64,000 nucleotides of DNA, taken from assembly GCA_041920505.1 (NCBI GenBank), contig JBHGXV010000014.1:1-64000 (forward strand), read 5' to 3'. Below the pieces are notes generated by a model that was given only the letters and a program-made list of their open reading frames with translations, did not search any database and had not been told where the DNA came from. Both the position numbers and the translations under genes were made by a program. Positions 26,201 to 33,752 of this stretch are shown one piece after another (position 1 is the first letter of the stretch; every line of letters begins with the position of its first letter). This DNA is from JBHGXV01 sp041920505. GTDB lineage: Bacteria; Bacillota; Bacilli; Brevibacillales; Brevibacillaceae.

Positions 26201-27303
26201 GAAAAACCTACCTTTTCCGTATCGCAGGGATCACCTCGGACGGGGCGCTTTTATTTGCCAATCGGGAAATCCGCGTATCGTCGTCGCGGTTTACCATCGA
26301 CTTCTCGCAAAAGCGGATAAAACCGGCCCGCGTGTATCTGGACGAACTGGACAGCGGCACGCTTGTCCGGTTGAAGCAGGACGACATGGTTCTGCCGCTG
26401 TTTGCAATCGACGACTCCGCCCCGTACGTCTGGGTGGACACCGGAACGTATCAACTGATCGCCGCCCGGACAGAAGGGGAGCAACCGTATCTGTACCAGA
26501 CCGATATCGAGGTGGAAAAAGGCGACCTTCATTTGAATGTGGCTCCTGACTTCAGCCAGATGAAACAGGTGCAGATCGCGTCCAAGGCTGCTGGTGATAC
26601 AGACTGGTTTGTCGCGGTGAAATTGGCCGGCGAGGAGAACGATTTTGTCCCGCCAATGGAAGAACCCGGCAATGACTTCGTGCCCAGTGAAGACTACACC
26701 TTGTTTATGCTGGATCCGGGCAGCACCCTGTACGTGTCCGAGGGGGACTACGACTTCGTCGTCGGCCGGATGGAAAAGACTGGTGAGACGACGACGGCGA
26801 CCATTTTCAACGCCCAGCCGCGCGTCGACAAGGATCAGTACGTCTTCCGTTTCGGCGACACGTTTAACGTCAAGCTGCAGCCTGACAAGCCAAAGTACGA
26901 GGTGGGCGAAGCGCTCACTGTCGACGTACACGTGGCCGACCGCTACAAGAACGAGATCAGCCAGATTGTGCTGATGACCGACTACGCGGAGAACGCGGCC
27001 CAAAAGTCGGCGCTCAGGCTGTGCAAGGACAAGGATGGGCGGTGGGTGGTGGCCGCCTACGATTGGAAGGCGCAAACCTATCACCCGATTTCCAGGCAAA
27101 GCGTGCGCCCCGAAGTGGAGTTGACGCTGGACAAGGAGACGATTGACCGAAGCAAGGATGAGGCGTACTGGACGCAGTACGGCTATCCGGCCGACAATGT
27201 GTTGAAACCGGGCCGTTACACCTTGACATGGCGGGTTTCGCTGCCGTTCCGACTGGAAGGCTCGACGCAGATCACGGTGGTCGATCCCGTCAACGAAAAC
27301 TGA
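23278..27303 (+). CDS. Large secreted S8 serine protease (subtilase) with long C-terminal region
   Basis: 1341 residues. A signal peptide (residues 1-28, ending near ASAGA) is followed by an I9-type propeptide (about 40-110) and a subtilisin domain with Asp156 (VVDTGVD), His190 (GHGTHVSG) and Ser347 (GTSMATP); the oxyanion Asn lies in AAGNSSDNADG. After about residue 400 come some 900 residues of beta-rich material with several repeated Ig- or carboxypeptidase-regulatory-like segments (for example TYLTVLDRDGKPAPAAEVSV) and no sortase motif or S-layer domain. An extracellular protease with adhesion or substrate-binding domains is inferred. Strong consensus promoter; single gene. Confidence 0.9.
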   Translation: MRRIRQQITRLLLVPLLVCGMIPAASAGAAGKQPVQAGQQKAASAVNQLIVRYKDGVKTLSALKLDKSLKLVKHAKQTALIEVAPGQLKKVSEKLAHDPNVAYVEPNYVYQKAEAETDDDLFEEQWGLTAVDAPAAWEKLENWPNKRNQVVVAVVDTGVDATHPDLAGRVLPKGYNTIDDNEDTRDGDGHGTHVSGIVAAQTGNGIGVAGVAGKENVKILPIKALDDFGSGTAMSVATGVDKAVELGADVINMSLGGPFKSKLIEEAIDRAVAKGVLVVVAAGNSSDNADGYYPAALPEVVTVASVDEELKPSSFSNFGRAIDLAAPGEYIMSTVPDKDYDAWDGTSMATPFVAGAAALVKLAHPDWKAEQIRNALEKTAKDIDAPGRDISTGNGLVQVAAAISYDRVAPLSIVSPRQGETVWGSVPITVAVGMDGVTQVQFAKEDGTVLGQAPVTNGRAVWQWDSRQAANGNQTIVIQALDAGNRPVGQPERLALKVKNEAGQGTYLTVLDRDGKPAPAAEVSVMRYNDSYGGFSDPVVSTYTNNQGMVYLPQSVFLPGERYLAVIFLRDLDDEEMFTSFCAVKGGGEAVTIDFRGNRSLDVQVTKGGRAIDTSSTTFVFTPVVDGKEADEFSVFIEPDDEEALHVNLPPGDYVGEAIRAGESGQNYYLKQSFSIGETTQTITFDLSAAKKWTFSLPKWADSAYWYPYAFVGIPVKNGGSLYVTPDEAQYYEIDLLQNQDGKTWLYSLYPNEPVPSGKSGVISVPSAVNFLVLKDQPESGNGGKTVYQPGDVVSVNGVYTLGRFALTGIYQTDSGDVSEENALVVKHGKTGKPLGLAKKGSLLVKSEGWWSDGATLVGPDVALVNGDGEEVWRTHATGVFTIPDTFDLESGTYTVTVDLGDTPLAASVKPRPLKQIAIGVESGKTTVSLGLLDPSQQEFFETEARVIDPKTKEIVAEDYSYFGGRLQLEGLDVGKTYLFRIAGITSDGALLFANREIRVSSSRFTIDFSQKRIKPARVYLDELDSGTLVRLKQDDMVLPLFAIDDSAPYVWVDTGTYQLIAARTEGEQPYLYQTDIEVEKGDLHLNVAPDFSQMKQVQIASKAAGDTDWFVAVKLAGEENDFVPPMEEPGNDFVPSEDYTLFMLDPGSTLYVSEGDYDFVVGRMEKTGETTTATIFNAQPRVDKDQYVFRFGDTFNVKLQPDKPKYEVGEALTVDVHVADRYKNEISQIVLMTDYAENAAQKSALRLCKDKDGRWVVAAYDWKAQTYHPISRQSVRPEVELTLDKETIDRSKDEAYWTQYGYPADNVLKPGRYTLTWRVSLPFRLEGSTQITVVDPVNEN

Positions 27304-27321
27304 TGGGGTGTCGACAGATTC

Positions 27322-27355
27322 AGACCAACCGCTTCTTTTAGGAGGCGGTTGGTCT
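27322..27355. terminator. Convergent terminator of the subtilase and MFS genes
   Basis: AGACCAACCGC (27322-27332) pairs with GCGGTTGGTCT (27345-27355). The stop codon of the minus-strand MFS gene is inside the loop, so both genes share this hairpin. Confidence 0.8.
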
Positions 27356-28594
27356 GTTTATGCGTCTGGCCGGATGTTTGACACTCCACGCCAGGGCCAT
27401 CAGCGAGAGCACGACCGAGATCCCGGTGTAGACGACGGGGGCGGGGAACAGCAGTCCAAGCGTCGGCCCCAGCGCCGCTCCCAGGTCGAGGCAAAACGAG
27501 TGGGCGGTCAAAAGGCCGGTACGGTCTGAGCGGACGGCGAGGTCGGCCGCCAGCGTGTCGATCAACGTAGTCAAGGCGGTCGCGGTCCCCAACAGGCCAA
27601 GCACGACAAACAGCCAGGGAATGGTCGGCAGCGGGAGCGAAGAGAGCGCAAACAGGAGCGAAGCGAGCATGAGCGAACCGAGAAACGGCAGGAGGCGGCC
27701 CGCCTTTCCATCTGCGAACCGGCCGATTCGCGGCGCAAGCCAGGGTTCCCATCCCCAGCGCAGGGCCAGCAAGAAACCGGCGAGCGACGACGAGCCGACC
27801 ACAAAGGTACAGGTCCAGACGGACAGTGGCCTGCGGGCCTCCAGCAGGGAACCCAAAGTAGTCGGCACCACCCCTTGGTAGATCATCGCCAACAAGCCGC
27901 CGGTCGCCAAGATCGCCGCTGTTCGCCGGTCGAGCACAGTCGCCGTCCGGGCAGTCGGCACAGACGCGGCCAGGGGCTTCACCGCCGTTGAACCGTGAAA
28001 CACGGTAGTGGAGGGACATAAGGCGGGTGCTGATGGGCGGGCCAGGAGGCGTTGCGCGAGCGGCCAGCCGAAGAGCGTCACAACAGCGCACAACAGCGAC
28101 GTGATAGAAAGCCCCCACAGGTCGGCACACAGACCGCCCACCAGCATGCCGAACAGGCTTCCCAGCCGGTACAGGCCGTTGTATCGTCCCATGGCGTGTC
28201 CCCGATTCTGTTCAGTGGCAGAATCGGCGATCAGCCGGTATGCGCCGAGGCGCAGCAATGTCCAGGCGAGTCCCCACAGACAGCGCAGGAACAACCACGG
28301 CACAAACCCCTCGGCCCATCCGTAACCGGCGGTGGCGGCGACGGCGAGTGGCACCGCCCACCGCACGCCTCGCTGCGGGTGAATCCATCGGTAGAGATGG
28401 CCGATGACTGGGGTAAGCGGCAGCCGCACCAGCCGGTTTACCGACAACAGAACGCCCGCCTGCCACAGCGACGCAAGCCCCGCCTCCCGCCAGTGGAGCG
28501 GCAGAACCACGTACAGCATCGAGTCGCCCGCGAGGCAGGCAGCGGTGATCAGGGCGACGCGGGTTACCGGCGTCAGTTTTGATGCGCACCTCAT
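27338..28594 (-). CDS. MFS transporter, unassigned substrate
   Basis: 418 residues, twelve hydrophobic segments. LYVVLPLHWREAGLASLWQAGVLLS in the first helices and GRYNGLYRLGSLFGMLVGG in the middle look like the drug:H+ antiporter or YfmO-like groups; a cytoplasmic central loop is rich in Pro, Ser and Thr. The start at 28594 is behind GAGGAGG, although the spacing is a little long. It is divergent from a LysR regulator, a common arrangement for a transporter and its regulator. Confidence 0.75.
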   Translation of the reverse strand: MRCASKLTPVTRVALITAACLAGDSMLYVVLPLHWREAGLASLWQAGVLLSVNRLVRLPLTPVIGHLYRWIHPQRGVRWAVPLAVAATAGYGWAEGFVPWLFLRCLWGLAWTLLRLGAYRLIADSATEQNRGHAMGRYNGLYRLGSLFGMLVGGLCADLWGLSITSLLCAVVTLFGWPLAQRLLARPSAPALCPSTTVFHGSTAVKPLAASVPTARTATVLDRRTAAILATGGLLAMIYQGVVPTTLGSLLEARRPLSVWTCTFVVGSSSLAGFLLALRWGWEPWLAPRIGRFADGKAGRLLPFLGSLMLASLLFALSSLPLPTIPWLFVVLGLLGTATALTTLIDTLAADLAVRSDRTGLLTAHSFCLDLGAALGPTLGLLFPAPVVYTGISVVLSLMALAWSVKHPARRINRPTAS

Positions 28595-28774
28595 GGAATC
28601 CGGTCCTCCTCGATTGTTCCGGTTTTACGGATGATCGGTTCAGAGGTAGAATAAAACAGACAGACCGATAAACACTAATTCATTATTTTCTCAGTTTCAT
28701 AAAAAAAGGTTATGGATGCAGCCGCAGGGCCGAAGCAGCGGGCGGCATGCGTCAACCAGATGCGGGAGGACGGT

Positions 28775-29659
28775 ATGAACCTGCATGCTTTGCGTATGTT
28801 CACCGTGGTGGCGGAAAAAGGCAGCGTCACCCGGGCGGCGGAAGCATTGATGATCAGCCAACCGGCGGTTACGGCGCAATTACGCGCTCTGGAGCGGGAG
28901 ACAGGCGTCACCCTTTTGGTTCCCGACGGCCGGGGCATTCGGCTGACCGAGGCGGGGGAATGGCTGGCCGGTCAAGCACGCCGTCTGTTTGCCTGGGAAA
29001 AGGAGATCGAGGAGCGACTGGCCGATGTGAAGGCGGGCAAGATCGGCCGGTTGCGCGTGGCGGCGACCAACGTGCCTGCAACCCTGTTGCTGCCCAAATG
29101 GTTGGCGGCGTTCAAACAGGCGTGTCCCGACGTCGAGGCGGAACTGTCAACCGGCAATTCCCAGCAGGTGTACGACCGGCTGCTGCACTTCGAAGCCGAT
29201 CTTGCCGTGGTGGCCGGTGGCTGGGAGCAGCCGGGCGTGCAGCGGGAGGTGTTGTTCGAGGATGAGTTGTGGTTTATCGTGCCGCCTGGACACCGCTTTG
29301 CCGGGCGCGAGGTATCGTTGGCGGAGATGATGAAGGAGCCGTTTTTGTTGCGGGAAGAAGGAAGTTCCACGCGTGAGCGGTTGCTCGCCCTTTGCCGGAC
29401 CCGTCGGATCGCCCCGCCCCCGGTTGCCATTCGCTTTTCCGGGATGAACGAATCGATTCAGGCGGTGGTCGCCGGGTATGGTGCGATGCTGGCGTCGGCA
29501 CTGGCCGTGCGCGGCCATATCGCCAATCAAGAGGTCGCCAGGGTGTACGTGAAAGACGTGGAACTGAAACGGCCAATCTGCGTCTGTACGCGTGAAGGGG
29601 AAGAATTGCCGCCGGTGGCCCACCGGTTCGTCGCGATGGTCATGGCCCAGTATCCATAG
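28775..29659 (+). CDS. LysR-family transcriptional regulator
   Basis: 294 residues from the ATG at 28775, chosen because GGGAGGA precedes it. MNLHALRMFTVVAEKGSVTRAAEALMISQPAVTAQLRALERETGV is the winged helix of LysR proteins; residues 90-290 form the periplasmic-binding-protein-like effector domain (CysB/CynR-like). The divergent MFS gene is its likely target. Effector unknown. Confidence 0.88.
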   Translation: MNLHALRMFTVVAEKGSVTRAAEALMISQPAVTAQLRALERETGVTLLVPDGRGIRLTEAGEWLAGQARRLFAWEKEIEERLADVKAGKIGRLRVAATNVPATLLLPKWLAAFKQACPDVEAELSTGNSQQVYDRLLHFEADLAVVAGGWEQPGVQREVLFEDELWFIVPPGHRFAGREVSLAEMMKEPFLLREEGSSTRERLLALCRTRRIAPPPVAIRFSGMNESIQAVVAGYGAMLASALAVRGHIANQEVARVYVKDVELKRPICVCTREGEELPPVAHRFVAMVMAQYP

Positions 29660-29746
29660 CCGATGGGACCAACATTTCGCCCCTGCCCGCGTGGTGCTTC
29701 GCAGCGGATCATGCCCCCTAACATGGCGGACTTTGTCCACAAACCG

Positions 29747-29773
29747 CAAGACCGTCCAGTGAGGACGGTCTTG
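29747..29773. terminator. Hairpin between LysR and repeat-protein genes
   Basis: CAAGACCGTCC (29747-29757) pairs perfectly with GGACGGTCTTG (29763-29773). Convergent position; T-tracts are short on both sides. Confidence 0.65.
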
Positions 29774-29788
29774 TGTTCATACAGTGGT

Positions 29789-30628
29789 TTAGACGGGACG
29801 GCCAGGGGCGGCATAGCCGTACGGAGGCTGAGCGCTTTGCTGGGACAGCGTATAATCCTGGCGCACTTCCTGTACGTTGGTCCCGGCAAACCCAGGCTGG
29901 AAGATCGCGCTGGCCGATCCGCCCAAAGCCTGGCTTGTTCCAGAGCCGGTGGGCTGCTGTTGAGCGGCGGTAGGCTGCTGCTGCGTGGCGTAAGCCTGTC
30001 CGGAGTAGGGGCCAAAAGCGGCAGGGACGGGATAACCGGCGTTTAGCGCGCGGACTTCCTGTACATTGGTGCCGGCGAATCCAGGCTGGAAGATGGAGCC
30101 GGCCGTCATGCCCGTTGCGGTTGGTGCCGCATACGCCGGGTGCGGAATGGCGCCTTGCTGGGAGGGCGCGTATTCTTGCCGCACTTGCTGGACGTTGGTC
30201 CCGGCGAAGCCCGGTTGGAAGATGGCACTGACCGGAGCCGCGCTGACCGGTGCGCCGATCGCTCCGGTCTGATAAGGATTCCCGTACGCTGGAATCGTGC
30301 TTTGTTGGGAGAGCGCGTAGTCCTGGCGCACTTCCTGCGCGTTGGTTCCGGCAAAGCCGGGTTGGAAGATGGCGCTGGCCGATCCGCCCAAAGCCTGGGT
30401 TGTTCCGTAGGCGGTTGGTTGCTGTTGCTGTTGCGCGGCGTAAGCCTGTCCGGAGTAGGGGCCAAAGGCGGCGGACGCCGGATAGCCGGCGTTCAGCGCG
30501 CGAACCTCCTGCACGTTGGTCCCGGCGAATCCAGGCTGGAATACCGATTGTGCGGCACCGGTTACCGGTTGATACTGGGGAAGAGCGGATGGTTGTTGTG
30601 GTGTTGTTTGGATGTTTTGATAGGTCAT
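29789..30628 (-). CDS. Gln/Pro/Ala-rich protein with five FQPGFAGTN repeats, function unknown
   Basis: 279 residues, no signal peptide, no membrane helix and no known domain that I recognise. Five near-identical segments (FQPGFAGTNVQEVR) start at residues 29, 87, 136, 179 and 242, joined by Gln/Ala/Pro/Tyr-rich low-complexity linkers. Repeats 1+2 and 4+5 are copies of one larger unit, including RALNAGYP, AAFGPYSGQAYA and TQALGGSASAIFQPG. The composition and repeat style resemble spore coat or exosporium proteins, which would suit this spore former, but that is inference. ATG at 30628 follows AGGAGGTGG. Transcribed alone. Confidence 0.75.
   Translation of the reverse strand: MTYQNIQTTPQQPSALPQYQPVTGAAQSVFQPGFAGTNVQEVRALNAGYPASAAFGPYSGQAYAAQQQQQPTAYGTTQALGGSASAIFQPGFAGTNAQEVRQDYALSQQSTIPAYGNPYQTGAIGAPVSAAPVSAIFQPGFAGTNVQQVRQEYAPSQQGAIPHPAYAAPTATGMTAGSIFQPGFAGTNVQEVRALNAGYPVPAAFGPYSGQAYATQQQPTAAQQQPTGSGTSQALGGSASAIFQPGFAGTNVQEVRQDYTLSQQSAQPPYGYAAPGRPV
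29861..30544 (-). repeat. Five in-frame copies of a 45-base coding repeat
   Basis: Repeat starts on the minus strand lie at about 30544, 30370, 30223, 30094 and 29905, spaced 58, 49, 43 and 63 codons. The order is A-B-B-A-B when the sequence after each repeat is used (A: RALNAGY; B: RQDY or RQEY), pointing to duplication of an A-B block. Confidence 0.85.
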
Positions 30629-30742
30629 TGGTGACCACCTCCTGCCCAGTATTTTTTACCAAGCGTCTAGCACTGATTCATACCGACCAAAAAAGAAATT
30701 TTCGCGCGAAACATACGAGGCTGAAAAGAAAAATGGGGCAGG

Positions 30743-31693
30743 TTAATCGTTCAGCACCTGTTCGATTTGCTCCAGCACATCGGCATCAAGTGTGATTCCC
30801 GACGCCTTCGCGTTTTCTTCAATTTGTTCCGGGCGGCTTGCGCCGACCAGCGCGCTCGACACACTAGGCTGACGCAATACCCACGCCAGGCTCAAATGCG
30901 TCAGGCTGAGGCCCGCTTCGTCAGCGATGCGGCGCAGTTGTTCCACCTTGGCAAGGTTGGCGTCGGACAGGTAGACGCTCAACATGCTGCTGACCGACGG
31001 ATCGGCCCCGCGCGTTCCTGCCGGAGCCGGTTGGCCCGGTTTGTACTTGCCGGTCAACACCCCTTGAGCGAGCGGCGAGAAGACCACCTGGCCGATGCCG
31101 TTGGCCTGGCTTATGGGGAGCACCTCTTGTTCGATGTAGCGGTTCAGCATGTTGTACACCGGCTGGTTGACGACGATGCGATCCAACAGATAGCGGTCGG
31201 CAACGCCAAGCGTTTCCTGAATTTGCGCGGCCGTCCATTCGCTCACGCCGACGTAAAGCACCTTGCCCTGGCGCACCAGATCGTCGATCGTGCGCAGCGT
31301 TTCGTCGACCGGCGTCTGTGGATCGTAACGGTGGCAGTAGTAGATGTCGATGTAGTCCACCTTCAGCCGTTTCAGGCTGGCGTGGGCCTGTTCAAACACG
31401 TGCTTGCGCGACAGGCCCCTGTCATTGGGACCGTCGCCCATCGGCCAGAACACTTTCGTCGCCAGCACGTACGACTCGCGCGGCAACGAGCTCAAGGCTT
31501 CGCCGACAACAATCTCCGCTTGACCGCGGGCGTAGACGTTGGCCGTATCGAAAAAGTTGATGCCCAACTCATACGCGCGGTGAATCGTGCGGATCGCCGT
31601 TTCCTTTTCCACCGACATCCCGTATGTAAGCCAGCTTCCGAGACTGATTTCGCTTACCTTCAGTCCCGTGCGTCCCAGTTTGCGGTACTGCAT
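30743..31693 (-). CDS. Aldo/keto reductase (voltage-gated K+ channel beta-subunit-like)
   Basis: 316 residues from the ATG at 31693 (MQYRKLGRTGLKVSEISLGSW), where AAR proteins of this type begin; upstream codons have no ribosome site. The tetrad is visible: Asp and Tyr in FDTANVYARGQAE, Lys in VLATKVFWP, His in YYCHRYDP. PLAQGVLTGKY and GASRPEQIEEN in the C-terminal part bind NADP. This resembles the YghZ/KvBeta branch that reduces various carbonyls. Terminator not identified; it stands alone on the minus strand. Confidence 0.88.
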   Translation of the reverse strand: MQYRKLGRTGLKVSEISLGSWLTYGMSVEKETAIRTIHRAYELGINFFDTANVYARGQAEIVVGEALSSLPRESYVLATKVFWPMGDGPNDRGLSRKHVFEQAHASLKRLKVDYIDIYYCHRYDPQTPVDETLRTIDDLVRQGKVLYVGVSEWTAAQIQETLGVADRYLLDRIVVNQPVYNMLNRYIEQEVLPISQANGIGQVVFSPLAQGVLTGKYKPGQPAPAGTRGADPSVSSMLSVYLSDANLAKVEQLRRIADEAGLSLTHLSLAWVLRQPSVSSALVGASRPEQIEENAKASGITLDADVLEQIEQVLND

Positions 31694-31808
31694 GCCAATC
31701 ATCCTTTCTGCACAAAAAATGGGTACCATCGCTATTGTACCGCATGTGGAGAAAAAAGGTTGTCGAAATTCAGTTCTTGAGCAGTACACTTGGATGAATA
31801 ATAGGATA

Positions 31809-31839
31809 CCTAATATTTATTAGGCAAATATGGTATAAT
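31809..31839 (+). promoter_or_regulatory. Palindrome and -10 element before the ATPase/DUF4276 cassette
   Basis: CCTAATATTTATTAGG (31809-31824) is a perfect 7-2-7 palindrome lying where a -35 box would be for TATAAT at 31834-31839. A repressor-controlled promoter is likely. No regulator gene is in the cassette. Confidence 0.5.
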
Positions 31840-31897
31840 GAGGGTATTGTATCAGCCACGTGAGGATACTATTCCATGCGGTAAGGGGAATCAGAAA

Positions 31898-33031
31898 ATG
31901 GTCTTTACCTCGCTTATTTTAGAAAATTGGAGAAACTTTAAAAAGGTTAATGTCAGTTTTGATACCAGAATTTTTCTAGTTGGTCCTAATGCTTCTGGAA
32001 AGTCAAATCTACTTGATGTTTTTCGCTTTCTCTATGATATAGCAAAAATTGGAGGAGGCTTTCAAAAAGCCGTAAATGATCGCGGGGGAGTATCAAAACT
32101 TCGTTGTCTCACGGCTAGAAAACACTCAACTATAGTCATAGATGTAACAATGGAAATAAAAAAAGAAAAGTGGCGGTATCGAATAGCTTTTAATCAGGAT
32201 AATAATAGAATCCCTATTTTGAAAGAGGAAAAAGTATGGCGAGGGGATACACTTTTAAGAAACCGGCCGACCGAAGAAGATAGTGCTGATGTTGCACGAA
32301 TGACACAGACTGAGTTAGAACAAATCAATGCAAACAAAGACTTTCGAGACGTAGCAAATTTTTTTGAAACGATACGTTATCTTCACCTTGTTCCACAATT
32401 GGTTAGAGAACCTGAACGTTCTGTTGGCCGTAAGGGTGATCCCTATGGGGGGGACTTTTTGGAACAATTAGCTAAAGTCCCGAAAAAAACGTTGGAATCA
32501 AGGCTCCATTTTATTACCAACGCACTCAAGGTTGCTGTTCCACAATTGCAGGCGCTTGAATTATGGAGAGATGAGAGAGGAACTCCGCATTTGCGGGGGC
32601 TTTACGAACATTGGCGGCCTAAGGCCGGTTGGCAAACAGAAGAACAGTTTTCGGACGGTACACTTAGATTAATGGGGCTACTTTGGTCACTTTTAGATGG
32701 GAACGGGCCTTTATTATTGGAAGAGCCAGAGTTATCGTTACACCCTGAAGTCGTCCGGTATTTACCGCAAATGGTTGCAAAATCCCAAAGAAGAAAATCA
32801 AGGCAAGTTTTTTTAAGTACACATAGCCGAGACATTCTTGAAGATGAGGATATTCGGCCAGAAGAGGTGTTAATGCTGTTGCCCTCGACCGAGGGCACAA
32901 ATGTGGTTGCGGGCAAGGACGATCAAACAATTACAGCTTTGTTAGAAGGTGGTGCAACCATTGCGGATGCTGTCCTCCCAAAAACTCGGCCACAAGAGGT
33001 CCATCAATTAACGTTATTCGGGGACATGTAA
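31898..33031 (+). CDS. ABC-type AAA ATPase of a probable defence cassette
   Basis: 377 residues from the ATG at 31898 (AAGGGG before it). Walker A is GPNASGKSN (residues 29-37), a signature-like FSDGTLRL precedes Walker B LLLEEPE (272-278), and FLSTHSRDIL is the H-loop. This is the AAA_15/AAA_21 group related to OLD, AriA and RloA-type ATPases, which act in phage defence by gating a nuclease partner. The next gene starts one base after its stop and encodes a TOPRIM-like protein. Base composition is visibly more AT-rich than the flanking genes, a sign of transfer. Confidence 0.85.
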   Translation: MVFTSLILENWRNFKKVNVSFDTRIFLVGPNASGKSNLLDVFRFLYDIAKIGGGFQKAVNDRGGVSKLRCLTARKHSTIVIDVTMEIKKEKWRYRIAFNQDNNRIPILKEEKVWRGDTLLRNRPTEEDSADVARMTQTELEQINANKDFRDVANFFETIRYLHLVPQLVREPERSVGRKGDPYGGDFLEQLAKVPKKTLESRLHFITNALKVAVPQLQALELWRDERGTPHLRGLYEHWRPKAGWQTEEQFSDGTLRLMGLLWSLLDGNGPLLLEEPELSLHPEVVRYLPQMVAKSQRRKSRQVFLSTHSRDILEDEDIRPEEVLMLLPSTEGTNVVAGKDDQTITALLEGGATIADAVLPKTRPQEVHQLTLFGDM

Positions 33032-33032
33032 C

Positions 33033-33638
33033 ATGATTGATTTATACCATGTTCAATTTCAGGTTGTAGTCGAAGGAATTTCCGATGAGGCAGTTGCAAG
33101 AAGATTATTGCAGGAAGTGGGAGTTAGAACTGAACCAATCATACACATCAAAGGGGGAAAGCAGAAGATAAAGAGTAAAATTCGCGCATACAATCATGCT
33201 GCTTCCTTTGAGCCATGGTTTATCCTCATAGATTTGGATAACATTCAATCTTGTGCACCCGTGACTGTTCAAGAGTGGTTGCCATCCCCAAATAAACTCA
33301 TGTGCTTTAGGATTGCAGTTCCTCAAATGGAGGCATGGTTGCTTGCTGACCGTGAAGGTATAGCGAGGTATCTCAACGTCTCGGTAGATCTGTTGCCTAT
33401 ATACCCTGAGTCTATACAAAATGCGAAGGATGAAATGCTTAGATTGGCTAATCAATCTCGTAGCAGAGAGATACGAGAAGATATGGTATATGTTGAGGGG
33501 GTTGCATTAAAACGTGGACCAGCTTTTACGTCTAGGCTGAGGGACTTTTCGCTAAACTATTGGAATGTTGAAGAGGCGTCTGAAAATTCGGATAGTTTAA
33601 GCCGATGTATAAAAGCTCTTAAAGAACTGTTAACATGA
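33033..33638 (+). CDS. DUF4276/TOPRIM-like putative nuclease partner of the ATPase
   Basis: 201 residues. The segment VVVEGISDE (Glu14) followed by ILIDLDN (Asp67, Asp69) matches the conserved acid residues of a TOPRIM fold, and MEAWLLADREG is typical of DUF4276. ATPase-TOPRIM pairs include OLD-type nucleases and the PARIS system, where the TOPRIM protein is released as a toxic effector when a phage is sensed. It is tightly coupled to the upstream ATPase gene and shares its AT-rich base use. Whether this one cuts DNA or RNA, or is a different effector, cannot be told. Confidence 0.75.
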   Translation: MIDLYHVQFQVVVEGISDEAVARRLLQEVGVRTEPIIHIKGGKQKIKSKIRAYNHAASFEPWFILIDLDNIQSCAPVTVQEWLPSPNKLMCFRIAVPQMEAWLLADREGIARYLNVSVDLLPIYPESIQNAKDEMLRLANQSRSREIREDMVYVEGVALKRGPAFTSRLRDFSLNYWNVEEASENSDSLSRCIKALKELLT

Positions 33639-33708
33639 CAAAATGTGTCCCGGAACTTGTGTCTTTGTGGCAACCGTGTTTTTTGGATAAAAAAGATTTT
33701 ATTTGATT

Positions 33709-33751
33709 CCCCCCTTAAACAGTGATCGCTTTCATTTAAGGGGGGTTTTTT
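33709..33751 (+). terminator. Strong terminator of the ATPase-DUF4276 cassette
   Basis: CCCCCCTTAAA (33709-33719) pairs perfectly with TTTAAGGGGGG (33735-33745), followed by six T. Confidence 0.92.
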
Positions 33752-33752
33752 A

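Noticed and set aside
31898..33638. Calling the ATPase-DUF4276 cassette a PARIS system outright
   Set aside because: The partner has DUF4276 features rather than the DUF4435 of AriB, so only the general ATPase-TOPRIM logic is supported.
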